Below are positions 48,401-60,586 of a stretch of 64,000 nucleotides of DNA, piece by piece. Within the stretch, counting starts at the first letter, position 1, and every line of letters starts with the position of its first letter. The stretch spans positions 1,206,256 to 1,270,255 of the forward strand of contig SCFE01000094.1 in assembly GCA_004352715.1 (NCBI GenBank). The letters are read 5' to 3'. The stretch is from Hofstenia miamia (taxonomy: Eukaryota; Xenacoelomorpha; Acoela). The notes beneath the pieces are model-generated. The model had not been told where the DNA came from. It made no database searches and worked only from the letters and a program-made list of their open reading frames with translations. The position numbers and the translations under genes are program-made.

Positions 48401-48422
48401 AACTCTATCAACAAAGGAGTGA

Positions 48423-48722
48423 ATGTATTATGTAAAATGTAGTTATTTATACTCAGCAAATGAAGCAGTGAAGTGTGCTCTTGCACACCTTAAGTGCTAT
48501 AAAAAACCTTTGGAAAAACTTGAACATATATGGAATGAAGCATTGAAAACATCTTTAGATTTTCCATTCAATATTCACAAAACCTTAACCAAATTATTTG
48601 ACACCAGTGTAATGGCGTTTTTCAAAACCACTGTTCCTACATTCATGTGCATGTTTTGTTTGGAGGATCCTCACACCGTTGTCCTTTTTGCTGAAATAAA
48701 TTTTGTATCGTATTGTCAATAA
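48423..48722 (+). other. Unrecognised open frame of 99 codons
   Basis: Begins MYYVKCSYLYSANEAVKCAL and includes KPLEKLEHIWNEALKTSLDF, a plausible helical segment, then a Cys-rich MCMFCLEDPH. No family recognised. It might be an exon or a relic; coding status is uncertain. Confidence 0.25.
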
Positions 48723-49079
48723 TGTGCAAGATTTCTATTTCTTTTCATATTCCTTTTCGAAAACATAAACGATAAAAAAAGATTTAATTGATTTTTTTTA
48801 TTGAAAATGATATTCTTCGTAAACTGCAATTTGTGCGGAGCCGTAACTAAATGAAATTTTAACTAAAAGAAAAGAGAGAGAAGAAAGAGAATCATATTTA
48901 ACTGCAATTTAATGCAGTTGTTTTGTAGGATGCTTTCCAATAACACTACAAAATTTCTCGATTACTGATATTAAGTCTTGAATTGCATTAAAAAAGTTTA
49001 AACATCGTGTAATAAAAGAGACTAGAAATATTTGTACATCTGAATAATTCATTTAAGATAGAATTCTGTCCTTGTTAAA

Positions 49080-49200
49080 AACTTTAAGCATAAAGGCACC
49101 ACAAACAAAAAGACGCAACCGGTTTTAATTACGGCTAATGGATTATATTTCTTCAGTTCTAAAGCCTGGAATAAATTATTTTCAGACAAAACCTAAATAC
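49080..49200 (+). pseudogene. Possible LINE C-terminal remnant
   Basis: Frame KTQPVLITANGLYFFSSKAWNKLFSD resembles the terminal (T-x-y-G-x-x-x-F-x-x-x-K-x-WN-x-L) segment of CR1-like elements. It is too short to be sure. Confidence 0.25.
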
Positions 49201-49687
49201 ATTAGCACAAATATATTTCATAACTAATTAAATTCAGATTACTCATTTACTCATGTGTAAAGTTTTGAGAAATTCGAGATAAAGTAAATCATTAGATATG
49301 AATAATTCAATTTTATATTACTTTACTTAATTAGGAGATTTTTTGAATTTTAATGGAAAGTTGTTCTTGCAGCATCATTTGTATTTGTTCTACATCTCTG
49401 AAATCAAAAGACTAAAATAATACATAAATTTGAATCACCTTAGTTGTATTGGCCGCTCCTATATCTATTTCAACATAGAATTGATTGATAATAATTCTGA
49501 GAAAACAAAGCCTCATCATTATTGTCTGTTTTATTAGTGGAAAAGTTTGTTAATAATTAATATCATATTTAGCAATAAGATATTAATCTTACGTAAAAAC
49601 CGATATGTCGGCATTTTGAACAATTTTATGCCTGTTAAGAAATTTTGAACGGTTTTTACCTGTACACATTTATAGGGTAGGGCCCGC

Positions 49688-49960
49688 TCATGCAATGGTG
49701 AAGATATGTGCTATAGCATGCAAATAAGAATTTTTTCTTTGAGAAATCCGATTTTTGTAAAAATTATTCAAATTATGTCCATACCTAGTGTTCAGATAAT
49801 GAGGCTGTCTAATCTCCATATGAGAGCAACAGCTATCATGAAATATTTGTCTTTGAACATAATCTGTGTGAGGCCCATCCAGGCCCGCCTTGTGCAAAGT
49901 CAAAAGTTGTCGTGCCGTATGCCAGGTCGCGAATGTAAGATTTAAAAAAAGAGGAGACAT
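49688..49960 (-). other. Unrecognised open frame of 90 codons
   Basis: A His-rich minus-strand frame (FATWHTARQLLTLHKAGLDG, then YVQRQIFHDSCCSHMEI). Base composition is slightly GC-richer than its surroundings. The plus strand also has an open frame here, so coding is uncertain on either. No family recognised. Confidence 0.2.
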
Positions 49961-50539
49961 TTCTCTATCTTGTGTAACTAATTTTTTTTGTTTAAGTCAT
50001 CACAAATTTTGAAAAATTCCTAGTGGAAATAGAGTTATTATTTCAAATTGAATAATATGTGCATAATTTTATTATATTGTACAAAATATAAGTGATTTCA
50101 TATGACAGAAAATATTTTTTCTAAATAATATATTTTTCAACGTCATCGAGATCTGCATTAGTTGTTTTATACAGTAATACGTGTGCTAGATAATGTGATA
50201 CGTGTTATCTATCAACTAATTCGTCGCCAAGCGACACATATCATTTATCAGAACAGCGGTTGACAGATTTTCAGGAAATTTATTAATCACGGCATCTTTA
50301 ATTTAATAAATGATATATTATTTTAAATTGAAGTAAGAGCTCTAGGATATATATCGTGTGCACTATTTTTAAGTCTTCATTGTGAAAAATTTAACGATTT
50401 TATTAATTGTATTAGAGCTATTAATATTTAAAAGTAAACATCTAGTTTATAAAATTCAACTCCGCATGGATTACACTAATCTTAGTAAGTTCCGAACACC
50501 AAATAAATTTTATAGATCATAATATGCTAAGTTTCATAA

Positions 50540-50674
50540 TTATATTGTGCATTGCTCATAACATTTTCCAGCACAAGACGGGTACAGAGGATGATTTGTT
50601 TTGCAAACGCAGCAGCAGGTGGTGGCCGGTTGCGATTTCAGTGTCACGGCTGAAAGGCGGAAAGTATTTGTCAT
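50540..50674 (-). CDS. Putative terminal exon of a small cysteine-rich peptide
   Basis: A minus-strand frame of 44 codons from ATG at 50674 to TAA at 50542-50540 ends with seven cysteines in the pattern CCC-x-C-x9-C-x3-C-x3-C within its last 25 residues (ATTCCCVCKTN, then PSCAGKCYEQCTI). It sits in a GC- and CpG-richer island within very AT-rich DNA. A strong acceptor, CTTTCCGCCTTTCAG, ends at 50650, so the frame may be a last exon starting at 50649 rather than a complete gene. Small secreted or extracellular proteins often have such clusters, but I do not recognise the family, and no signal peptide exon was identified upstream. Confidence 0.35.
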   Translation of the reverse strand: MTNTFRLSAVTLKSQPATTCCCVCKTNHPLYPSCAGKCYEQCTI

Positions 50675-51238
50675 GATAGTTTACGGCCGTATTGTAAAGG
50701 GCGGCAAAATCTAACCATTAACTTTGAAGGTTCACAAAATTCGATTGATTAAAAAACATAAAAGATGGCAGTAACAGTGTAATGGGCATTTAAGACCATT
50801 ACAAAGTCACAGATGCTTTTGTATTTGTAATATCCGGGACTTGCAAAAAACCGATTTTTTTAAGAAAAATTCTTCGCCTTCTTTGTCCAATTTCTGTGGC
50901 AAAAAGAGCATAATACTAATTTTAAGAAGTAGCCTCAGTTTTCATAGCAGTTGTTTTTAGGAAGACCAAAAACTGTTTCCAGGAAAATAAACAATTTTCA
51001 TGATACTCCATTGTAGATCTGGTAAGATTCAAAATCATATTCTTGTAGTGATTCCTGTAAGTAGTTAAAATATAAAATAATTTCCATCAGACTAAGTGCT
51101 GAAGCTCTATTCAGATTTTGCATTGCGAATAATGTGCTGTAGGTTTCTTTCCAAAAACCTAGTCAACCAATCTTTTCAAAATAGTTGAAGGCATTGTTTA
51201 ATTTTGAAATGTCAAACACTTTTTTAGCAAATGTAAAG

Positions 51239-51720
51239 CTATTTCTTCTTCATCTTTTCCTTGATTGCTGCTTCAGTTTCTGCGTCCACTGGTTCTGCTG
51301 CTTCTGCCACTTCTGTCTCAACGTCTATCACTTCATCTTGCCTTTGCTTAACCTGTTCAACTCTCTTTTTCCCTTTACTCTCATCCAACTGTAACTTTTG
51401 CACTTGTCCTGCAAGCCTCTGCTCTGTAACTTCTAATCCCATTCCTGTCTTCCTCCATTCTTCCAACATTCTCTTCCTGTAACCATCTCATCTTGCCTGC
51501 TTCTTCCACTCCAATGCTGTCCTGTTCTGCTCATCTGTCCACTTATGCCGTTGTCCATTGGTCTGTGTGGATCCTATACTGCCACTTCTCGAGGCCACAC
51601 TCCCGATTGTGGAGTCCGCCTGTTGTCCGGAGATTCTTAGCACCTTCTGACCATTGAAGGCCTGCCGGGGACTGAAGGCCTTTTCTCTTTCATGACTTCT
51701 CATCAGTGTTTGATTTTGTG
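51239..51720 (-). mobile_element. R4/Dong N-terminal fragment (R4-3)
   Basis: Closely matches R4-1 from about 28003 to 28465, covering the start of the polyprotein (MRSHEREKAFSPRQAF, the KWTDEQNRTALEW Myb-like segment, then EEWRKTGMGLEVTEQ). It lacks the tRNA-like leader, the polymerase and the 3' end, and no (TTA)n tract borders it. Such an internal piece is not a simple target-primed product; deletion or recombination is likely. Confidence 0.85.
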
Positions 51721-54280
51721 TTTGTTAAATACTCAGATATTAGATAAATTTATTTGGAAAAATATAGATTTTTAGTGCTTTCTATTTTGAAATCCCTCCT
51801 AGAAACGATCTATGGTTCCGTTAGTATGTCCAATGCCCATTTACTACACACGCAATATTCACTGTGCAACAGAGATGTTGATGAGTCTAAACATCCAATT
51901 CTATAACAATAACAAAATATGAACTGCACCTTTGTGATGCACCAATGGATACTGAATTTGTACCGAGCCAAAGTGAAATTCAATCAATTGGTCATAATGC
52001 AAAACTGCAGCTTGCATCCCGTTAGTGTTATAGAAATGCATGGTCTCAAATATTATGAGGTCTTATTTAGTGAAGAACCTATTTTGGGATACTTCAATGA
52101 AGAAGTAACCACTACTTTTTTTAAAAGCATATTACCAAACCAATTTCGCAAGTTTTCATAAACAATGATCCCAAAATTTGCATTTGAGACTTCGATTTTG
52201 TGTTTCCTTTACAGAAAACTCACATTGCAATTTTAAAGGAAATCGGCTTAATTCAATCATTAAATTTGCTTTGCAAGTGTAGTTGATTTTTCATTTAAAG
52301 AGTGATTAAATTTCACATTCATAAATGCAATTTTCAATTAAAATTGTTCGAATAATCTCTATATCGATTTCCTCGTTGTTTTTAAGGAATATTATTTTCG
52401 TTGACACGATGGTTGAAAAGGAAGCGGCTTACTTTGATTTTTTTACTAATTTGTAAACTGACTTTTAATTATGTTTTTTAAATATCTTTGGCAGGATGCA
52501 ACACCAATATTACGGTAGAAGTTTTCCTACGTAATTCTAAAATTATCATCAAATATATTAATATTGCAGCCATTAATTGTTTCTCGATGACCTCAATCAA
52601 AAATAAAAATATCAAGGACTAAAAAAAAGGAGCACTACTATTTGAATTTTGTAAAATATTTATCCAGTTTGCAGCATTTGTTTGTAGGCTCATTGGTTAA
52701 AATTTAAGGAACATCATCTCTCTAATGGACTGCCCAATTAAACATGTTAAAGTTTCCTATAGTCCCAACATGATTATTCAGATGCCATATATTGCTATAT
52801 GTGGGTAGAATTCATCATTCCATTTCATTAAATAGATTTCATACTAAATATTTATGTAAATATTTGAAAATTTTGAGATATAATGCGGATAAATTGTCAG
52901 AGTTAACTCTGAGCTACAATTTGTGATGGTTTTCTACGGNAGGTCTTATTTAGTGAAGAACCTATTTTGGGATACTTCAATGAAGAAGTAACCACTACTT
53001 TTTTTAAAAGCATATTACCAAACCAATTTCGCATGTTTTCATAAACAATGATCCCAAAATTTGCATTTGAGACTTCGATTTTGTGTTTCCTTTACCGAAA
53101 ACTCACATTGCAGTTTTAAAGGAAATCGGCTTAATTCAATCATTAAATTTGCTTTGCAAGTGTAGTTGATTTTTCATTTAAAGAGTGATTAAATTTCACA
53201 TTCATAAATGCAATTTTCAATTAAAATTGTTCGAATAATCTCTATATCGATTTCCTCGTTGTTTTTAAGGAATATTATTTTCGTTGACACGATGGTTGAA
53301 AAGGAAGCGGCTTACTTTGATTTTTTTACTAATTTGTAAACTGACTTTTAATTATGTTTTTTAAATATCTTTGGCAGGATGCAACACCAATATTACGGTA
53401 GAAGTTTTCCTACGTAATTCTAAAATTATCATCAAATATATTAATATTGCAGCCATTAATTGTTTCTCGATGACCTCAATCAAAAATAAAAATATCAAGG
53501 ACTAAAAAAAAGGAGCACTACTATTTGAATTTTGTAAAATATTTATCCAGTTTGCAGCATTTGTTTGTAGGCTCATTGGTTAAAATTTAAGGAACATCAT
53601 CTCTCTAATGGACTGCCCAATTAAACATGTTAAAGTTTCCTATAGTCCCAACATGATTATTCAGATGCCATATATTGCTATATGTGGGTAGAATTCATCA
53701 TTCCATTTCATTAAATAGATTTCATACTAAATATTTATGTAAATATTTGAAAATTTTGAGATATAATGCGGATAAATTGTCAGAGTTAACTCTGAGCTAC
53801 AATTTGTGATGGTTTTCTACGGCGCGACGACTTCAGACTGCGTACGGCGTGTCTGGACAGAACTTATTTTCTATTTACAGAAAACAATATGCTGAGAGTA
53901 GTTGTAGCTTCCCTTTAGACCGCTTCCTTATCTGAACACTATGGAATGGGAAGAATTTGAATAGTTTTGTGAAAATCATATTTTCCATTGAAAATAAATT
54001 CAATAGTTAATCATATCAATAATTTTTATCAATAATTTTGACCACAACAGTGAAGCACACCTGCTCATAGATGTGTCCCAATCCCGGTATTCGAAAATTT
54101 TTTATAAGCTTGGTGGAAATTTTTTTGTATGTCTGGAAAATGCGGTTTATGCCCTTAAAGATATAATGGGCGTTTATTGTTAATCTTAAATATATATGAA
54201 TAAAGAATTTGGTATCTCAACTAAACCAAAATTCAGCTATTTGCAAATAAGTGTAATAACATGAGAGAACAAGAGTAATT
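51721..54280. other. Intergenic stretch with an 890-base gap-flanking duplicate
   Basis: The block 52050-52939 is followed by a single N (52940) and then repeated at 52941-53822 with only isolated differences. A short GC-rich patch follows at 53820-53865. I see no gene; an 80-codon frame at 51919-52161 is unrecognised. Confidence 0.75.
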
Positions 54281-54284
54281 TAAA

Positions 54285-57200
54285 ATGTTTATTGAAACAG
54301 TCATCATGCAGGGCTATCTATCTATCTATCAACTTCTCTCTGCCATCGTTAATCCACCTACACTAATTTGTTTAACTGAAACCTGGCTGGATGATTCTAT
54401 TCCTGACTCTTCTATTTTTCTCTCTTCTTCTACTGTAGTTACACTCACAGATAGATCTATCAACTGCCACGGAGGTAGGTTAATTGGTTAATTGCTGTCA
54501 ATTCATTAAGTAATCTTGACTTTATTCAAGGATTGGTAAAGCAACCCTTTTGTTATATTCTTATTCTTTTAGTTTTCTAGTAATCTGTCTATATAACCCC
54601 CCACCCCCTTCAAATAGTCAATCCCGTATCAAACTGTCTTTTCGTTTCTCAACGATTTCAGAAATTTTAAATAACTATAAGAATGTTAACTCTTTGAATG
54701 GCTTTCTCGAACCTAATATTTTTATTTCTGGTGATTTCAACTTACCCCATACTGACTGGTCTACTTCTTTCTCAACTGATCAATTTGAATTTGAGCTTAT
54801 TAACTATTTTTATGATAATAATCTCTCTCAATTTTTTTCCTCTCCAACTCATTCATCTGACAATTGCTTGACTTATTTTTTTCTAATCTATCTAACATTT
54901 CCATAAATATACTGAACTCGCGCCCTTCTCTTCTGATCATTTCTTTTTACTGCTACTACACTTCTTAATTCGACTTTTCATAGGCCTTTAATTTCTACTA
55001 ATTCCTATTTTAACGTAAATTATACTTCATTAAATACATATCTTCGACGTTCACTTATAATTGATGCTTTAGAAACTTATGAACTTGATGACTTTATCTC
55101 TAATCTTCATTGTGAAATTTCACATGCCTGTTTGTTGTTTATTCCACGTAAGCGCAAAAGAAGACAATCTCTTCCATTCTTTTATTCTTCTAATTCTGTT
55201 AATCTTGCTAATAAACTTAGGTTTCTAAGAAGTCCAAGTATTCATCCCACTGGCCAATTCTTTCTTCTTGCTAAAATATTTGATGCACATTTAGCACTTT
55301 CTAATTCTATTGTAAAAGACAAGATCTGATTTCTAAGGAATTTCAAAAGTAAATCTTCTATTAACTCCGCGCATGCTCTCATTAAAAGTTTATCTAACTC
55401 TAACAAATTCCCGTCAACCTTAGAATTTAATGAAAACCTAGCATCTACACCTACATCCATTGCTAAAATTTTTTAATGAATATTTTATTTCTGTATTCTC
55501 ACCTGCCTCTCACTATGATATTTGTAGTAATAATGATACATGTTCTTGCAATCTAACTGAAATATTCCTTTCCTCGTTTACACCTTATTCTATTTACAAA
55601 CTTTTATCTTCCATTAAATCTCATTCACCTCCTCTTGATGCTTCTCTCCTATTCTGCTGAAAAATATTTTTTCCTCAATTGCTGATGCTCTGTTCTACTT
55701 ATTCCGTTCTATCATAATTACTTCAAATTTTCCCTTAGAATGGAAAAAAGCTATAGTTGTACCAATCTNNNNNNNNNNNNNNNNNNNNNTGTATTCTCAC
55801 CTGCCTCTCACTATGATATTTGTAGTAATAATGATACATGTTCTTGCAATCTAACTGAAATATTCCTTTCCTCGTTTACACCTTATTCTATTTACAAACT
55901 TTTATCTTCCATTAAATCTCATTCACCTCCTCTTGATGCTTCTCTCCTATTCTGCTGAAAAATATTTTTTCCTCAATTGCTGATGCTCTGTTCTACTTAT
56001 TCCGTTCTATCATAATTACTTCAAATTTTCCCTTAGAATGGAAAAAAGCTATAGTTGTACCAATCTACAAATCAGGTAAGACTCTTTCTAAGCGACTTTG
56101 CTCGTATAATAGACCTATATCCCTTCTCTCACATTTTTCACTAATATTCGAAAGAATAGTTTTCAGAGCTATTTATCCTGTCATTCGCCCTCTAATTTCT
56201 CCGCATCAATTTGTATTCCTTCATCGTAAGTCAACAACTTTATCTTAACTTAAATTTCTTGATTTAGCATATTATCACTATGATCGAAGTCTACTCCATT
56301 ATACTACCTATCTCGATTTTAAAAAGCATTTGATAAGGTCTCTCACTCTACATTATTATCTAAATTATCTGATTTTGGATTTGACTCTTCTTTTTTATTA
56401 CTAATGGCTAGTTATCTCTCTTGCCGAACTCAATTTGTTCGTATCAATTTAGTTGTATCATCAGAGCTGCCTGTAACTTCCGGATTTTCACAAGGATATA
56501 TTTTAGGTCGTTTATTTTTCCTCATCTTTATAAATGATTTTGTACCTTCTCAATCTCTTGAAACAAATTGTATACTATATGCTGATGATACTAGAATTTT
56601 CTCTACTTCTCTCAATTGTTTTCAATCTTTTTGTGAATATGCTTCAGATTGGTCACAATAAAATAATCTACCTTTTAATCTACCCAAATCTGAAGGACTT
56701 TTTATTATCTCCCCTCATTTACATTCACCCTCTTCATCTTCAAAAGAAAATTTCATTATTCCTATAAAATCTGCAGTTAAAGATCTCGGTATCATTATTT
56801 CCAAATCATTAGGACTCCACACATTCTTTCTAAAATTAAAAATTCTCATCTAAATTTTTCTTCCAATTTTTATATCTTCTCACACTAAGTTCATTATCTT
56901 TAATTCATACTGTTTATCTTCTTAACAAACTTCTTTTATGATATTGTGACTTTGATGTCTACGACTTTCTATCTTTCTCTCCTGAAATATCAAACTCTCG
57001 CTCTTCTTCAACTGCCACATTTTTTTACCCAGAATTCGCAAAACAACTTCGTCTAATAATTTCTTCTAGCGTATCATACCTCTTGGTAATTTTATCATAA
57101 CAAATCCTGATCTAGACGTTTGGTTGTCTATCAAAAAATTCAAATCTGCACTATTTATTTTCTGTTTTAATTCAATGTCAAAATATGGTATCTCTCAAAA

Positions 57201-57310
57201 TGCTCTTAGTTTCCTTTCTGTGATTGTCAAGTCTGCACTCTACCCTCTTAATTTTGTAAATACTATATTTTTTTCTCTCTGTAAAAACTAATATTGGGAT
57301 AAATCTTTGA
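54285..57310 (+). pseudogene. CR1-like LINE pseudogene (LINE D)
   Basis: Plus-strand landmarks: endonuclease ICLTETWLDDSIPD (about 54366-54405) and FISGDFNLPHTDW (about 54720-54765); polymerase AIVVPIYKSGKTLSK (about 56050-56095), NRPISLLSHFSLIFERIVF, KAFDKVSHSTLLSKL (about 56323-56370, motif A), SGFSQGYILGRLFFLIFINDF (about 56480-56540) and catalytic YADDTRIF (about 56578-56601). The C-terminal part reaches VKSALYPLNF near 57230. Frameshifts and stops separate the domains, so it is inactive. A segment at 55490-55768 is repeated after a 21-base gap at 55790, an assembly duplicate. The 3' tail is (ATT)n at 57311, which also borders R4-4. Confidence 0.8.
55769..55789. other. Assembly gap (21 N) inside LINE D
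   Basis: The roughly 280 bases before the gap recur after it. Confidence 1.
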
Positions 57311-57334
57311 TTATTATTATTATTATTATTATTT
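57311..57334. repeat. (ATT)n tract between LINE D and R4-4
   Basis: Serves both as apparent 3' tail of LINE D and as left flank of the R4-4 insertion. Confidence 0.9.
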
Positions 57335-58241
57335 TCCTTGCACATCACAGCTTCATGCTGGTATCTCTCTCAGCTCGGGGAACTCACCAGTTCCCAGGGA
57401 GTCTGAGAGCTTTCCTCAGGACTCTAGCTGTTCCTAACAATGCTGCCTTTTGTGCTACTGCTCCTCCCCACTTTGGTACTCCCAACTCCTCCAAGTATCT
57501 CTTATGCTTCTTACTCACTGCTCCTAGTGCTCCTACAACTACCGGGACTACTTCAACTTTCTTTAACTTCCACAGCCTTTCTATTTCCTCTGCCAACTCT
57601 CTGTACTTGTCTATCTTCTCTTTCTCCTTGCTTTCTACATTTCTGTCTTTTGGTACTGCTNNNNNNNNNNNNNNNNNNNNNNNNNNNNNNNNNNNNNNNN
57701 NNNNNNNNNNNNNNNNNNNNNNNNNNNNNNNNNNNNNNNNNNNNNNNNNNNNNNNNNNNNNNNNNNNNNNNNNNNNNNNNNNNNNNNNNNNNNNNNNNCT
57801 CTTTCTCCTTGCTTTCTACATTTCTGTCCTTTGGTACTGCTATGTCTATCACTGTTCCTAATCTTTTCTCTTTGTCTACCACTACTATGTCTGGCCTCCG
57901 TGCTTCTATCACTTTGCTCGTCTGTATGTTGAAGTCCCACAGTATCTTAACCTTCTCATTTTCTATGACGCCCTGTGGCTTGTGCTCATACCACTTGTCT
58001 CCTGCTTCTAACCCATGCTGCCTGCTCAAACTCCAATGCACCATTCTTGCCACCTTGTCATGCCTGAACTTATACTCATTCTGTGCCAACTTCTCACACC
58101 CTGCTATCAGATGATCTACTGTCTCCGCCTCTTTCTTACATAGCCTACACTTATCACTTACTTCTACTCTTCTGTCTATATGCTTCTTCACCCAGTTTGT
58201 TCTTATTGCTTGCTCCTGTGCTGCCATTATCAGTGCTTCTG

Positions 58242-58242
<1 letters not shown>
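57335..58242 (-). mobile_element. R4/Dong 3' fragment (R4-4)
   Basis: Minus strand carries the C-terminal polyprotein from MAAQEQAIRTNWVKKHIDRR through the CCHC knuckle, KWYEHKPQGVIENEKVKIL, RPDIVVVDKEKRLGTVIDIAVP (RPD-x14-D of the endonuclease) and the 3' end. It retains the base whose loss shifts R4-1, so it shows the ancestral frame. It is 5'-truncated within the region before the knuckle and flanked on both sides by (TTA)n, as expected for insertion into (TAA)n. A 138-base gap lies inside. Confidence 0.9.
57661..57798. other. Assembly gap (138 N) inside R4-4
   Basis: About 43 bases before the gap are repeated directly after it. Compared with R4-1 nothing should be missing here, so the gap is spurious. 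Confidence 1.

Positions 58243-58290
<48 letters not shown>
58243..58290. repeat. (TTA)n microsatellite, right flank of R4-4
   Basis: Sixteen TTA units directly following the truncated 5' end of R4-4. Confidence 0.95.
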
Positions 58291-60547
58291 GATGAAATTC
58301 ATGATCCCTACTGACTTATTAGCATTTGTTCCTAATAATCAAAATTTGAAAAAAAATGGAAACTTATTGATGGTTATTGCATTTAAGTGCTCTAAATTTT
58401 GATATGCTGATCAATTACATTGTAGGAATCAAATTATTTTCAAAACGAAACTGTGTTCTTCTAGATCAAATTTCTGGGCTGAATCAGAGTTCTACTTTAA
58501 GTAGGTCCTAGCTTTTTTGCTTAAAAGTAATTTGCAGTTTTTTATTGTTTTAACCTTGAATGTTAGGCGTGTTTTTCAATAGAAGCATCAGTTGCGAACA
58601 ACACAAATTTAATAAAATTTAATCCTGGACAAAGACATTTTTCTTCTCCTGAATTCAAAGCAGATATAAAATTAGAACTTGAATTACTTTGTGCATTAGC
58701 AGGCAAGCAAAATGCCTGAATATAGACAAAGCTGATTCATTATTAATTACGTCACGAACTGTTTAAATATACCCAAGTTGGGATGTAAGGCTAATAAAAT
58801 TGTTTTGCTTGTTCGTCTATAATAAATAAAGAACAAAATATATTAAAATACATTCAAATGGTTCTATACAGTTTCTTATTGATTTTTAATAGATCACACA
58901 GCTACATATTTACTGGAATATGTGCAAATAAAATTGTCATATTTTTGTTTTTCAGTACATTATCAACCTAATTTTTAATGAGAAAAATTATTTTTGCCAA
59001 AAAGAAATATTCATTAGCATAATTTAATTAGAAATTATTCATGTCAGTTGAGTAAAACGAATAATATAAATGCTATGTTTGGGGAAGAAAAAACTGCCAG
59101 TGAAAAAATACTAAATTAATGAACAAATGCAACACATAGCATGCAAATTTAAATCTAGTAGTAAATTTTTCAAAGAAAAATTTTTAAAAACAAATTTAAG
59201 AATCAGGTTCAGTAGCAAAAATTGGACTAGAAAAATATTTTGTCTTGAAAAAGATTCAACATTCTTAATAAACTGAATATTCAGAAATTTAGATTAATGG
59301 ATTTGTAGAAGTGATTTTAACCATCACAACAAATTCGTTGAAGCATTTTGTTAGCAATAAATGCAATTTAATCAATTCATTTAATGATAGTGAAGTCATG
59401 TAATTTTTCATAAATGTCAACTAAGCGTTTTATTAGTATCCACAGCTAAATGGTAAACGTTTGAAGTGTTTTGAGGCGGTAATAACTAATTTAAATAAAT
59501 CTTCAAAGTTTTCTATTAGCTAATTGCTTTGAAATGCTTTTCGCATAACAAGCGTACAATAAAATAAAAGGCGTGATTACACTGAATTTAGAAAACTTGC
59601 TCTTAAAAACACAACTAATTGAATCGGAGACTTTCTTTTGAAGCATATTTTTAGTGTTCACCCGTTTGCTTCATACAGTTATATTCTGCCTAAATTTCGG
59701 AAGCGTTGGGGCAGTTGGCTTCTAATAGGAAAAAAATATATATATATATATTTATATAATTATATGTATGAATTTATGTTGTCACATAGTCCCATAACAA
59801 AATTTTAAGTAAAAATAATCAACAAGAAATTTGAAAAATCACTCAATTTTATGGTAACGGCTATGCTAGATTGTAGTTTGATAATTTTTCAAATTGTAAT
59901 AATGCACGCGTTTGAAGCAAAAAAAATTTTGCTCAACCCTCATATTTTTAGGTAGTTTTCTCCATAGCTATGCAAAATTATCGCTGCTCATCAGTCATCA
60001 CACACAAAAATGAAAATCAGCAGTAAAAGTCCAGACTTTTCTTGGAAATGTCAAAACTACTATGGAATGGTAACCATTCACGTGTCAAAGTATTGATCAG
60101 CAATTTTCTGCATCAAGCAGTTCTACTTATATTAACACCTATTCGAGTCTTTCAAAGACTATTTCTGTCTGTAATCAAATCTATTTTTACAGGTATTTTA
60201 ACAGGTGTGTAAACAAAGGTTGATAATTAAAATTATAAATTTGGGCGTATCCACCACTCTATTTATTCTACATAATTAAAAATGAGCTAATTTTACATTT
60301 CTGACGAGAATGTAATTGAAAAATCGAAATGTTTCAGTAACATTGAATTAATTGCATCTATTATTTAATTATGCACTAAAGAATAGTAAAACGACAATGA
60401 AAAATAATGACTAGATGTTATAATTTTAGAATATCATTTGTAATAAATAATATTTTAAGACCTTAAATGCAATATTCAGTGCGTTTTATTCGAGGTGAGA
60501 TGAGAGTTGCCAGGTCCTAACCAAGAATGTACTCGGGGCCTATAATA

Positions 60548-60586
<39 letters not shown>

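Noticed and set aside
52050-53822. 0.89-kb direct tandem duplication
   Set aside because: Copies are nearly identical and joined by a single N, the same pattern as other unmerged gap edges; treated as artefact.
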